From assembly GCF_029626025.1 (NCBI RefSeq), contig NZ_JARUBF010000001.1:2728001-2792000 (forward strand): a stretch of 64,000 nt of DNA. The letters run 5' to 3'. This stretch comes from Solwaraspora sp. WMMD406. Lineage in GTDB: Bacteria > Actinomycetota > Actinomycetes > Mycobacteriales > Micromonosporaceae. The first letter of the stretch is position 1, and each line of letters begins with the position of its first letter. The translations under genes and the position numbers were made by a program. The notes beneath the pieces are model-generated. The model saw only the letters and a list, made by a program, of their open reading frames with translations, did no database searches and had not been told where the DNA came from. Shown piece after piece: positions 1 through 8,603 of this stretch.

Positions 1-429
1 AGCGACATCACCCCCCACGTGGAGGTGCTGACCGCCGACGCTCCGGGTCGCCGGCTGTTCGCCGACGGCGACCTCGACGATCTGGTCCGCGCCCTGCGGC
101 AGGTGGTCGCCGACCCCGACGGCGAACGGGCCGGAGCGCGCGGACTGCGCGACCGGGTCGCCACCGAATACACCTGGGACGCCGCGGCCCGGGAACTGGA
201 GGCGCTCTACCTGGATCTGCTCGCGCCCCGCCGTCCGCAGCCGGAACGCCCCCGTCCGCAGCTGATCCGCCCTCGTCGGCTGCGATCTGACTCGGCCGTC
301 GGCGCCGACGCCGGCCGTCCCACCGGCTCCACCGGCTCCACCGGCTCCACCGGCTCCACCGATTCCACTGTTCTCACCGACGCCCCCGGACCTGCCGACG
401 AGCGGGCCCGGACGGAGCCGGACGGCTGA
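1..429 (+). CDS. Glycosyltransferase, C-terminal fragment (gene enters from the left edge)
   Basis: The reading frame is open from base 1, so the gene starts outside the window. The visible part has the tail typical of GT-B (GT4-type) glycosyltransferases: a low-complexity-free segment ending in a helix with YTWDAAARELEALY, which matches the usual closing 'W..a...l...Y' helix. After it comes a disordered tail of about 60 residues containing four perfect copies of a 9-base repeat (TGS repeats, 322-357). It lies just before the polymerase, chain-length and flippase genes, so it probably builds the same polysaccharide repeat unit. The donor sugar cannot be read from this fragment. Confidence 0.7.
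   Translation, partial: SDITPHVEVLTADAPGRRLFADGDLDDLVRALRQVVADPDGERAGARGLRDRVATEYTWDAAARELEALYLDLLAPRRPQPERPRPQLIRPRRLRSDSAVGADAGRPTGSTGSTGSTGSTDSTVLTDAPGPADERARTEPDG
322..357 (+). repeat. 9-bp tandem repeat ACCGGCTCC x4
   Basis: Four perfect copies of ACCGGCTCC lie in frame in the tail of the first gene and encode repeated Thr-Gly-Ser. Copy-number change would alter only the length of the disordered tail. Confidence 0.9.
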
Positions 430-605
430 TGCGCATGGCCGGCGGGTCGGCAGATACTGCCTGATCAGGGACCCGGCTGAGAGCGTAGATTGGGCCGTCC
501 GCACCGGTGGACGCCAACAGCAGGTGGAGCGAGACAGCGGATCGGCGTGCGGTGACGACAACGCGACGGGATGTCTGGCCGGATGGCCGGGAGCGGGACG
601 GTGCC

Positions 606-2120
606 ATGCCGTCCGGCGGCTTCGGCGTGCCCACGCACACCCGGCCCCGCCGGCTCACCGGGTCCGGCCGGCTCACCGGGTCCGACCGGCCCGACCGGCC
701 TCGCCGGACCGGCGGGCAGGTGCTGAGCGTTCTCGCCGCCGTCGCCGCCGCCGCGGTGGCACTCAGCGCCGGGCTCGCGCTCGCCGCCGGCGACCGACGG
801 GGGGTGGTCCTCCCGCTGGCCCTCGCGGCGGGTATCGCCGTCGGGGTGCTGGCCATGACCCGGTTCTCCGGGTACGTGATCCTGATGCTCGCCGTACGGC
901 CCCTGCTCGACGTGGTCAAACTGTCCGGGCCGACCGCCGGACGCGCCGACACCGAGCAGGCGTCCCGGCTGACCGACCCGTCGACGATGGTCGCGGTGCT
1001 GTTCCTGTTGGCCGCCGGGCTGTGGCTGGCGGCCCAACTGCGCCGCGAAGGGCGGCTGCGCGGATCCCCGCTGGGCTGGGCGATGCTGCTGGTCGGGGCG
1101 ACCGCGATGGTCAGCGCGCTCGGTGCGGACCGGCCCACGCCGAGCCTGCTGGAGGCGCTGCGGATCCTCACCGTCGTGGTGATGTTCGTCGTGCTGGAAC
1201 AGCTGATGCCGGATCGTGCCGCGATCCGCCGGATCCTGCTGGCCTGCTACGCCTCGCTCGCGTTGGCGCTGGCCTACACCGTACTGACCAGCCTCTTCGG
1301 CCAGGTCCCTTCCGAAGTCAAGGGGCAGTTCATCCGGGTCAGCGGCCCGTTCAGCCAGTCCACCACCTTCGGCCGCTACCTGATGTTCCTGGTCATTTTC
1401 GGCTTCGCCGTCTACCGGTTCCTCAGCCGCCGGGCCCGGCTGGTCCTCGGTGTGCTGCTCGCCACGTCACTGATCTTCCTGATGCTCACCAACACCCGGT
1501 CGGCGATCCTCGGCGCGGCGATCGGCCTGGTCGTCGTCGCCGTCCTGCACCGCAGCGGCCGGATGCTGGTCACCCTGCTCGTCGTCGCGGTCGCCGGGGC
1601 CAGTCTGCTGCCGTCGGTGGCCGACCGGTTCGCCCAGCTCGGCCAGGACCGCTCGGTCGGCGGCGGACCGACCGGCAACACCCTGCAGTGGCGGGTCGGC
1701 TACTGGACCGACATTGTTCCGTTGGCCAACCGCAACCCGGTCACCGGGATCGGGCCCAACATGACCCAGCACGCGACGCCGCAGGCCAAGAAGCCGCACA
1801 ACGACCTGCTGCGGGCGTACGTCGAGACCGGGGTCGCCGGATTGCTGGCGTACCTGGCCATGCTGGTGTTGCTCGTGCACACCGGGCGGACCGCGCTCCG
1901 CCGCGCCCCGCCGGGCACCCTGGAACGGGGCGTCGCCGTCGGCTTCGCCGGCTGCGCGGTCGCGTTCATCGCGGTCAGCCTGGCCTCCAACGTCATCTCC
2001 AACGTGGTGACACTCTGGTACTTCGTCGCGTTCGCCGCCGCCGCCAGCGCCATCGCCCATGGCCGGGCCGCCACCACCGGTACGGTGGCCGTCCCGGCAT
2101 CACCCGTCCGGTACGAGTAG
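606..2120 (+). CDS. O-antigen ligase/polymerase-like membrane protein (Wzy-type)
   Basis: A polytopic membrane protein with about ten hydrophobic helices. It carries a large periplasmic-type loop before the C-terminal helices, with the motif KPHNDLLRAYVETGVAGLLAYL, a clear O-antigen ligase/Wzy signature (H-N-x-x-L....E.G..G). The likely role is polymerising lipid-linked repeat units outside the membrane. The start at 606 is chosen because it removes a low-complexity extension; an in-frame GTG at 507 is also possible. It is followed closely by Wzz- and Wzx-like genes, the usual companions. Polymerase is favoured over ligase because of that context, but the sequence alone does not separate them. 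Confidence 0.8.
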   Translation: MPSGGFGVPTHTRPRRLTGSGRLTGSDRPDRPRRTGGQVLSVLAAVAAAAVALSAGLALAAGDRRGVVLPLALAAGIAVGVLAMTRFSGYVILMLAVRPLLDVVKLSGPTAGRADTEQASRLTDPSTMVAVLFLLAAGLWLAAQLRREGRLRGSPLGWAMLLVGATAMVSALGADRPTPSLLEALRILTVVVMFVVLEQLMPDRAAIRRILLACYASLALALAYTVLTSLFGQVPSEVKGQFIRVSGPFSQSTTFGRYLMFLVIFGFAVYRFLSRRARLVLGVLLATSLIFLMLTNTRSAILGAAIGLVVVAVLHRSGRMLVTLLVVAVAGASLLPSVADRFAQLGQDRSVGGGPTGNTLQWRVGYWTDIVPLANRNPVTGIGPNMTQHATPQAKKPHNDLLRAYVETGVAGLLAYLAMLVLLVHTGRTALRRAPPGTLERGVAVGFAGCAVAFIAVSLASNVISNVVTLWYFVAFAAAASAIAHGRAATTGTVAVPASPVRYE

Positions 2121-2133
2121 TAGGAGCCATAGC

Positions 2134-3255
2134 GTGGAGATCGTCGACTACCTGCGCGTCGCGCGCCGGCGGCTGTGGCTGCTGGTCGGTGTGCCGGTCC
2201 TGGCCGCCGGGGCGGCCGCGACCCTGGTGCTGATCGCTCCGCAGCAGTACACCGCGACCGCGTACGTGGCGGCGCCGGCCCTGGTCGGTGGAGCCGCCGC
2301 CCAGCAGTACACCGGCAACCAGGCGGCCAACCAGTTCGCCGCCGCGTTCAGCGCCGCCGCGACGTCACCACGGGTGGTCGACGAGGTCGCCGCCGACACC
2401 GGGATCGCCGCCAGCCGGCTGCGGTCCGGACTGTCCGTCAGCCAGGTCGGTGCCAGCAGCCAGATGGAGATCACGTACGCCTCGACGAACCGGGCGACGG
2501 TCGAGCCGGTGCTGGTGGCCACCGCCGACCGGGCCCTGGCCTTCCTCTTCTCCTCCCAGGTGGCGATCGCCACCGAGCAGGTCACCGCGGCCAGCGCCGA
2601 CGTGACCGCGGCGACCGCCGCGATCACCGCCTGGGAGACCGAGAACGAGGTCACCCAGCCCGACAAGATCTACCAGGCGACCCTCTCCGAGCTGGCCAGC
2701 CTGCGTCAGCAGCGCCTGCAGATGCAGGCGGTCGGCAACGGCAGGGGGGTCGACGCGGCCACCGAAGCGATCGAAGCCGGGCAGCGCCGGCTGGACACCA
2801 TCGGCCCCAAACTGCCCGACTACGAAGCGTTGATCGCCCAGCGGGACGCCGCCACCAGCGCGTTGTCGTCGGCCCGCCAGGGCCTGCAGGCGGCCCGCGC
2901 CCAAGCCCAGGCCGCCGATCCGGCGGAGGTCGCCAGCGTCGGGGCGGTCCGGGCGGTGTCCCGGACCCGCGCGCTGGTCAACGCCACGGTCCCGGTCGCC
3001 GGTGCCGGCGTGCTGCTCGCCGTGGTCCTGGTCGCCCTGCTGGAACTGCTGGCCCGCAACCGGGAAACTGAACCGCCGGCGACTCCGTCCGGCGACCCCG
3101 TCGGACCGTCCGGCCCCCGGCCGACCGGCGGCGACGAGACCCGCGAGATCCCGGTGGCCCGGGTCGGCCGGGCCACCCCGGTCGGGCAGGCGTCCCGCAC
3201 GGGTGGCCGGGTGTACGGGTCCGGTGGCGCGCTCGAACCCCACGCGGGGCGGTGA
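2134..3255 (+). CDS. Wzz/capsular chain-length determinant-like membrane protein
   Basis: The protein opens with VEIVDYLRVARRRLWLL followed at once by a transmembrane helix (about residues 14-35), the layout of Wzz/CpsC-type N-termini. A long helical periplasmic-type region rich in Ala and Gln follows, then a second transmembrane helix (about residues 285-310) and a charged tail. No Walker motif is fused to it, so it is not a bacterial tyrosine kinase. The GTG at 2134 is chosen because TAGGAG lies just upstream; a longer in-frame ORF would overlap the polymerase. Likely role: setting polymer length together with the preceding gene. Confidence 0.8.
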   Translation: MEIVDYLRVARRRLWLLVGVPVLAAGAAATLVLIAPQQYTATAYVAAPALVGGAAAQQYTGNQAANQFAAAFSAAATSPRVVDEVAADTGIAASRLRSGLSVSQVGASSQMEITYASTNRATVEPVLVATADRALAFLFSSQVAIATEQVTAASADVTAATAAITAWETENEVTQPDKIYQATLSELASLRQQRLQMQAVGNGRGVDAATEAIEAGQRRLDTIGPKLPDYEALIAQRDAATSALSSARQGLQAARAQAQAADPAEVASVGAVRAVSRTRALVNATVPVAGAGVLLAVVLVALLELLARNRETEPPATPSGDPVGPSGPRPTGGDETREIPVARVGRATPVGQASRTGGRVYGSGGALEPHAGR

Positions 3256-3256
3256 C

Positions 3257-4894
3257 GTGCCCGCCGAGGTGACGCCGTCGGACCCGCAGCCGCAGCCGGT
3301 GCCGCCGCCGACCACCGCCGATTCCGGCGACCAGCACATCCGGGGCATGGCCCGGGGCGGCGGGCTCAACCTGGTCGGGGCGGTCCTCAACCAGGGCGCG
3401 GTCTTCCTGGTCATGCTGCTGCTGGCCCGCTTCCTCGGGATCAGCGAGGTCGGCCAGTACGCCCAGTGCTACGCCGTACTGGCCCTGCTCAGCCTGCTGT
3501 CGCTGTCCGGGTTCCGGGCCGGGCTGACCCGCTTCGTCGCCGTACACCTGGCCGACGACGACCCGGCGGCGATCCGGGGGACCATTCGCCTCGGCCTGGC
3601 CATCTCGGCCGGTTCGGCCACCGCGATCGCGGTCGCGCTGGCCCTGGCCGCCCCGGCGCTGGCCGCCGCGCTGCACGACCCCGGCCTGGTCACCGGGCTG
3701 CGGCTGGTGGCGTTGACCCTGCCGGCGCTGACCGTCTGCGAAGCGGCGCTCGCCGCCACCCGGGGCTGGCGCACCCAGCGGCCGTTCACCCTGATCGGGC
3801 AGATCTACGAACCCGGGACCCGGCTGCTGCTGACCGCCCTCGCCCTGATCACCGGGGTCGGGATCACCGGCAGCTACTGGGCGCTGGTCGTCGCCGGCTG
3901 GTCGGCCGCGCTGCTGGCCCTCGGCGCGCTGGCCCGGCTGATGCGTACGGTCGCGCCGGGTCCGGTCGTCTACCGGCCCCGGCAGCTGTTCAGCTTCTCC
4001 ACGGTCAGCTGGGTGTCGTCGCTGTCGTCGACCGGGCTGATCTGGGTGGACACCCTGATGCTGGGCTTCTTCGCCAACGACGAGATCGGCGTCTACAACG
4101 TCGCCACCCGGCTGGTCACCGTCGCGATCTTCGTGCTCGCCCCGATCAACGCCGCGTTCGGACCGTACCTGGCCTACCTGCACCACCAGGGGCGGGCCGA
4201 CGAGGTACGGCGGATCTACGGTGCCGCCACCGGCTGGGTGGTCCGGCTGTCGCTGCCGGCGTTCGTGGCGCTGCTGGTCTTCCCGGAGAGCCTGCTGACG
4301 GTCTTCGGCGGCGGGTTCGCCGCCGGCGCGGCGGTCACCCTGATCCTCGCCGTCGGGCAGCTGGTCAACGCGGCCACCGGACCGTGCGGCACGGTGCTGA
4401 ACATGTCCGGCCGGGTGGCGATCAACATGTACGACAACATCGCCGCCCTGTTGCTGAACATCCTGCTCAACCTGTGGCTGATTCCGGCGTACGGGATCAT
4501 CGGGGCGGCGATCTCCTGGGCGATCTCGCTGGCCGTGGTCAACGTCGCCCGGGTCCTGCAGGTGCGGGCACTGATCCACGCGGTGCCGGTGACCGTCGGC
4601 ATGCTCAAGGGGTTCGCCGCCGGCTTGGCCGCGTTCGCCGCCGGGTTGGCCGTCCGGCTGCTGCTACCGGGCTGGCCGGAGCAGCTGCTGGTCGGGCTGC
4701 CGGTGGTGGTGGTCGTCTACGTGGGTGTGGTGCTGGCGCTGGGGCTGAGCCGGGAGGACATGATGGTCCTGCGTACCCTGCGCCGGGGCGGCCGGCGCGG
4801 TGCCGGTCGTGGCGCCGGTGGCGCTGACGGCGGCCCGGGACCGGCCGGTGGCCGCGTCACGTCCGCCCCGACCCTTGAGGAGGCGGCGCGGTGA
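3257..4894 (+). CDS. Polysaccharide flippase (Wzx-like, MATE/MOP superfamily)
   Basis: About 545 residues with 12-14 hydrophobic segments and the early motif MARGGGLNLVGAVLNQGAVF typical of polysaccharide biosynthesis (Wzx/RfbX) proteins. The GTG at 3257 lies one base after the previous stop, so translation is probably coupled. The family moves undecaprenyl-linked oligosaccharide across the membrane. Its position between Wzz-like and sulfotransferase genes supports a Wzx/Wzy-dependent export route. The C-terminal 30 residues are Gly/Arg-rich and disordered. Confidence 0.85.
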   Translation: MPAEVTPSDPQPQPVPPPTTADSGDQHIRGMARGGGLNLVGAVLNQGAVFLVMLLLARFLGISEVGQYAQCYAVLALLSLLSLSGFRAGLTRFVAVHLADDDPAAIRGTIRLGLAISAGSATAIAVALALAAPALAAALHDPGLVTGLRLVALTLPALTVCEAALAATRGWRTQRPFTLIGQIYEPGTRLLLTALALITGVGITGSYWALVVAGWSAALLALGALARLMRTVAPGPVVYRPRQLFSFSTVSWVSSLSSTGLIWVDTLMLGFFANDEIGVYNVATRLVTVAIFVLAPINAAFGPYLAYLHHQGRADEVRRIYGAATGWVVRLSLPAFVALLVFPESLLTVFGGGFAAGAAVTLILAVGQLVNAATGPCGTVLNMSGRVAINMYDNIAALLLNILLNLWLIPAYGIIGAAISWAISLAVVNVARVLQVRALIHAVPVTVGMLKGFAAGLAAFAAGLAVRLLLPGWPEQLLVGLPVVVVVYVGVVLALGLSREDMMVLRTLRRGGRRGAGRGAGGADGGPGPAGGRVTSAPTLEEAAR

Positions 4895-5742
4895 CCGGCA
4901 ACCGGGGAACGACCGACCGGCTGCGCCGCACCGTACGCGGCGCACGGGCCTGGGCCCGGTCGGTGGTGCCCGGCCAGCTCGGCGCGCCGCCGGACTTCCT
5001 GATCATCGGTGGACAGCGCTGCGGTACCACTTCGCTGCACCACTACCTGGCCGCGCACCCGCAGGTCCGTCCGGCCACCGGCAAGGAACTGCAGTACTTC
5101 AGCATCCACCATGGACGAGGTGAGCGCTGGTACCGGGCGCACTTCCCGGTCCGGCCCGCCGGTGTGCGCAGCTTCGAAGCCAGCCCGTACTACCTGTTCC
5201 ACCCGAGCGTGCCGGCCCGCGTCGCCGCCGGTCTGCCGCAGGCCCGGTGCATCGCCCTGCTACGGGATCCGGTCGAACGGGCCTACTCGCACTACCTGCA
5301 CACCCGCTCGTACGGTGCCGAACCGCTGTCGTTCGCCGACGCGGTCGCCGCCGAGGAGCGGCGGCTGGCCGACGCGCTGCGCGACGGACCGGACAGCCCG
5401 ACCGCGCACACCGCCCTGCGTAACCACTCGTACCTGGCCCGGGGGCGTTACGTCGAGCAGCTGCGGCGCTGGTACGCCGTACTGCCGGGTGACCAGCTGT
5501 TGGTGTTGCGCAGCGAGGACATGTACGTCGACCCGGCCGGCGTCTACGACCGGGTGCTGCGGTTCCTCGGCCTGGATTCGTTCACGCCGGCGGGGTTCGC
5601 CCAGCACACCCGGCGTACCGACCGGGGGCCGGGGGAGTTGACCTGCGAGCTGCGCGCCCAGCTCGGCGGCTACTTCGCCGCACCCAACGCCGACCTCGCC
5701 GACCTGCTCGGCTGGCCGCACACCTGGTCTCCGAGGAGCTGA
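4891..5742 (+). CDS. Sulfotransferase 1 (PAPS-dependent)
   Basis: A 283-residue soluble protein with the 5'-phosphosulfate loop IIGGQRCGTTSLHHYL (about residues 32-47) and the 3'-phosphate motif LLRDPVERAYSHYLH (about 128-142). These are the two PAPS-binding signatures of the family, with Lys of the loop replaced by Arg-Cys as often seen in bacterial members. The GTG start overlaps the flippase stop by four bases (GTGA), so it belongs to the same operon. The likely substrate is a hydroxyl on the exported polysaccharide or its lipid-linked precursor; the acceptor is inferred from context only. Confidence 0.85.
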   Translation: MTGNRGTTDRLRRTVRGARAWARSVVPGQLGAPPDFLIIGGQRCGTTSLHHYLAAHPQVRPATGKELQYFSIHHGRGERWYRAHFPVRPAGVRSFEASPYYLFHPSVPARVAAGLPQARCIALLRDPVERAYSHYLHTRSYGAEPLSFADAVAAEERRLADALRDGPDSPTAHTALRNHSYLARGRYVEQLRRWYAVLPGDQLLVLRSEDMYVDPAGVYDRVLRFLGLDSFTPAGFAQHTRRTDRGPGELTCELRAQLGGYFAAPNADLADLLGWPHTWSPRS

Positions 5743-5768
5743 CGGGACACGTCCCGCGTCCGGTCAGC

Positions 5769-5957
5769 TCAGTGACGGGAGTGGAGCAGGTAGATCGCGT
5801 ACGTGCCAGCGCCGTTGTCCATCTCGGCCACCTGCAGATCGGTGACCGGTACGTTGATCCGTTGCCCGGACCCGCCGCTGCCGGCGTCGGCCCACACTTC
5901 GACCGTCCCGCTCGCGGGTAGCTCCCGTGGACCGACGACCAGAACTGTGCTTGGCAT
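5769..5957 (-). CDS. Small hypothetical protein (62 aa)
   Basis: The ATG at 5957 is preceded on the reverse strand by AGGGAGA at good spacing, which decides this start over a longer in-frame ORF. The product is acidic, has no transmembrane segment and no motif I recognise. It lies just downstream of the GntR regulator on the same strand but has its own candidate promoter (TTGACA at 6068-6063). It may be a target of that regulator. Confidence 0.6.
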   Translation of the reverse strand: MPSTVLVVGPRELPASGTVEVWADAGSGGSGQRINVPVTDLQVAEMDNGAGTYAIYLLHSRH

Positions 5958-6052
5958 GGCAGGTCTCCCTGTGTCTCGGCCCGGTTCCGGGAAGTCGGTC
6001 ACGACATCCCGGCGGAGGGCTTCCTGTCGGATGAGACCCAGCATGGCAAAGC

Positions 6053-6068
6053 TGCATATGCATGTCAA
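6053..6068 (-). promoter_or_regulatory. Candidate promoter/operator of the 62-aa gene
   Basis: On the reverse strand a TTGACA hexamer (6068-6063) abuts the 10-bp palindrome TGCATATGCA (6062-6053). CATATGC recurs at 6909-6915 in front of the GntR gene, so it may be the GntR operator. The -10 region is poor (CATGCT at 17-bp spacing). Confidence 0.35.
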
Positions 6069-6080
6069 CTGTTGCAGGTG

Positions 6081-6839
6081 TTAGTGGGTGTCGGCTGTCA
6101 GATCGAAGTGGTTCACCAGCTCGTAGACTCCTGCATCCAGCACCATCCGGTTGACCTCGACGCACCGGTCACCGGACCTCGCGTACCGGGTGATCTGCAG
6201 CACCGTCGCCTTGTTTCGTGCGATGTCCAGGTCATCGATCTCGTCGGGATGCGGCGGCCGGGCGACGACCCGCTCTTCGAACCTGGTCGGCTTCCACCCT
6301 TGATCTTCAAGCCGGCCGTACACCCCGCCGGGGCCGGAGTTCTTGTAGACGATCGCCGTGCCTCGTGCGAGCTCGACGGGGAAGTAGGACGCCGATATCT
6401 GGACGCGGCGACCTTCCACCCAGTGCACCCGCTTGCGGCGAACCACCGGATCGCCCTCGTCGACGCCGAAGGCTGCGGCAACGAAGTCGGGTGCCGGAAG
6501 TTCGTCGACCTCGACGTCGGTGCGGATCGGGCGGTCGCCGGCGTCATGCTGATGGATGGTTCGCCCCAGCTGTTTCGAGCTGTCCAGGCGATCTGGCATG
6601 ACCCGTACGAGTCGGGCGAACCAGCCCTTGACGATGCCGGGGGCGCCGCGCCGCGAGGTGACAAGTCCTTCCGCCCGCAGCGCGTTGAGCGCCTGCTGTG
6701 CTGCTCCTCTGCCGACGCCGAACCTGTCCATGACGGCGCTGGTAGTGGGCACCTTGTCGCCCTCGGCGAGTTCGCCGGTCCGGATCTCCTCACGGAGGTG
6801 AGCAGCGACGGTTTCGGCTGTTTCACCAGTTTCTGCCAT
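6081..6839 (-). CDS. GntR-family regulator (HutC/UTRA type)
   Basis: A 252-residue protein with an N-terminal winged helix-turn-helix (about residues 5-75, with the GntR pattern LREEIRTGELAEGDKVPT...GVGRGAAQQALNAL) and a C-terminal UTRA ligand domain (about 95-245). UTRA domains bind small effectors such as sugars or sugar phosphates. It is divergent from a broken gene at 6952 and upstream of the 62-residue gene. Autoregulation is suggested by a CATATGC element in its upstream region. Regulators of this type are common next to integrated elements in actinomycetes, but no integrase is seen here. Confidence 0.85.
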   Translation of the reverse strand: MAETGETAETVAAHLREEIRTGELAEGDKVPTTSAVMDRFGVGRGAAQQALNALRAEGLVTSRRGAPGIVKGWFARLVRVMPDRLDSSKQLGRTIHQHDAGDRPIRTDVEVDELPAPDFVAAAFGVDEGDPVVRRKRVHWVEGRRVQISASYFPVELARGTAIVYKNSGPGGVYGRLEDQGWKPTRFEERVVARPPHPDEIDDLDIARNKATVLQITRYARSGDRCVEVNRMVLDAGVYELVNHFDLTADTH

Positions 6840-6908
6840 GGTTCACCACCAAGTGTCTCCTGAAAGTTTCACATGCCGGAGAGTACAGCGGATGCGTACC
6901 CGCTACTT

Positions 6909-6915
6909 CATATGC
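6909..6915. promoter_or_regulatory. CATATGC element in GntR/divergent-gene intergenic region
   Basis: The 112-bp gap between the GntR gene and the divergent pseudogene contains TTCATATGCTTG. Its core is shared with the palindrome at 6053-6062. It is a candidate autoregulatory operator; a 7-mer match is weak evidence by itself. Confidence 0.3.
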
Positions 6916-6951
6916 TTGTGCAGCACGGACGACGAGGGAGGAGACCACGTC

Positions 6952-7448
6952 GTGGAGGTTTCGAACGCCACCCCGCCGGTGCCGAGCGGTGGGCCGGCCC
7001 CGCGTACCGCGCCGACCGGCAACTACTCCGGGGTGTGGTTGTCCCGGTACGAGTACCACAGCTCAGGTCGTGGTGCCGTGTTCACCGGTCGGCATTACGT
7101 GGTGCTGCTGCAGCATGGAGACCGGCTCACCGTACGCAGCCTGCCCGGGTCGTCCGACGCGCCACTCACCATGGATTTGACCATCGACGGCAACGTGGTC
7201 ACCGGGACCTGGTCGAGCAGACCGCGCCGCAGGGCTACTACCGGGGTGCCCGTTACCACGGTGCGATCCAACTCCTGGCCGAGCCCACCGGGCGTCGGCT
7301 GAGCGGCAAGTGGATCGGATTCGGCAAGGAGATGGACGTCAACACCGGCCCGTGGGAGCTGATCTTCCAGGACGCCAGCACGAACAAGGCGACCCTGGCC
7401 GCCTACGATCGCAAGCCCGATCCGGAGCAGCCGCCCGCTGCCTCATGA
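6952..7448 (+). pseudogene. Frameshifted gene, C-terminal domain of an XRE-associated actinobacterial family
   Basis: GTG at 6952 follows a strong GGGAGGAG site. Frame 1 encodes GVWLSRYEYHSSGRGAVF and continues to VTGTW near 7213. The conserved protein then resumes in another frame with EQTAPQGYYRGARYHGA up to the stop at 7448. One base is missing within about 7211-7218 (ACCTGGTCGAGCAG). In related Streptomyces proteins (from memory) this beta-rich domain follows an XRE helix-turn-helix, which is absent here. The gene is therefore broken by a frameshift and perhaps also 5'-truncated. A sequencing error would be the alternative. Confidence 0.7.
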
Positions 7449-7513
7449 TCAGTTGTCGTGTTTACGGCCGACACGCCGTTGCGAGCCCGTCAATACGACA
7501 ACTGATCATGAGG
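7441..7513. repeat. Perfect 19-bp inverted repeat with nested hairpin
   Basis: CCTCATGATCAGTTGTCGT (7441-7459) is exactly complementary to 7495-7513, with a 35-base spacer that holds its own stem (ACGGC 7464-7468 with GCCGT 7475-7479). The left arm includes the stop codon of the frameshifted gene. There is no T-tract, so it may be a dispersed MITE/REP-like element rather than a simple terminator. Confidence 0.8.
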
Positions 7514-7631
7514 GGGACCGGTAGCACATCACCGAGGCCGGCATCGCCCGATCCACAGCCGACCGTCTGTCCACAGCCCACCCGCACCCGGTCGTGCCCA
7601 GGGGACTGCGGCTCGGGCATCGTCGAGGGCC

Positions 7632-8579
7632 ATGGACCCAGTGCTCGACGCACTCCTGCGCCGTACCGGGGGAGTGGTGACCCGCCGCCAGGTGTACCAG
7701 GTGCTGCCGCGCTGGGCGTTGGAGAACGCGGTGCACGCCGGCCGGCTCCGACACGTACTGCCCGGCGTCTACGTCGCGGCCGACCTGATCGACCACCACC
7801 GCGGCGCAGCGTCGCCGATCCACGTTCTCGGCCCGCAGCCGCGACGACTGGCGGCACTGGCCTACGCCGCCGGACGGGCCGCGTTCAGCCACACCACGGC
7901 ACTCGAACTCTGAGGGCTGCGCCGGCAACCCGCCGACGAGGCACTGCACCTGACGGTGCCGTTCGGCGCGGGAATGCGCAGCCGGTCCGGGCTCACTGTG
8001 CACCACCGGCGGGCGTTCGTCGTCGGTCCGCCGCAGGTGGTGGTGCGGGGTGGAGAACCGGTGGTACGGCTGGAGCGGAGTCTTGTCGAGTCCTGGCCGC
8101 TGCTGCCGGCCATCGACCGGCCGGCTCCGCTGATCCGGGCGGTCAACGATCGGTGGACGAACGCGGACCGGATCACCACAGCCCTCGATGAGCTGCCCCG
8201 GCTCACCGACCGGGCCGCGTTGCGGACGTTGCTGACGAAGCTGGCCACCGGCTGCCGCAGCCAGTTGGAGATCTGGGGCCACGAGCACGTCTTCGTCGGC
8301 ACCGGCATGCCCGCGTTCCGACGTCAGCAGATGGTCCGGGTCGGCGGCGGCCGTACCTTCTATCTGGACGTGTACGCCGGACGGGAACGGGTCGACTTCG
8401 AGCTCGACGGGGCGGCATCGCACGGCAGCCCCGCCCAGCGTGAGATCGACCTACGACGCGATGCACTGCTGGCGACCGCCGGCATCCAGGTGGTGCGGTT
8501 CGCACACCGCCGACTGATGTGCGAACCACAGCAGGTCCGCCGAGAGATCCTGGCCATCCTCGACCACCGCCGCCGTTGA
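7632..8579 (+). pseudogene. AbiEi-like antitoxin-domain / DUF559 protein with in-frame stop
   Basis: The frame from 7632 encodes an N-terminal winged-helix segment (RRTGGVVTRRQVYQVLPRWAL, then GVYVAAD) of the AbiEi-like type. It reaches TGA at 7911-7913 and continues open in the same frame to 8579. The downstream part ends with FYLDVYAGRERVDFELDGA and QREIDLRRDALLATAGIQVVRF, the DUF559 endonuclease-like fold seen at the C-terminus of these actinobacterial proteins. The stop falls where the family normally continues (HTTALEL-stop-GLRR), consistent with a TGG to TGA nonsense change. No partner toxin gene is adjacent. Probably a pseudogene. Confidence 0.75.
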
Positions 8580-8603
8580 TGCGACCGCCGCCCTTGATTC
8601 GGC

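Noticed and set aside
7911-7913. Selenocysteine or programmed readthrough at the in-frame TGA
   Set aside because: No SECIS-like hairpin is evident and the family normally has no Sec; a nonsense mutation or sequencing error is simpler.
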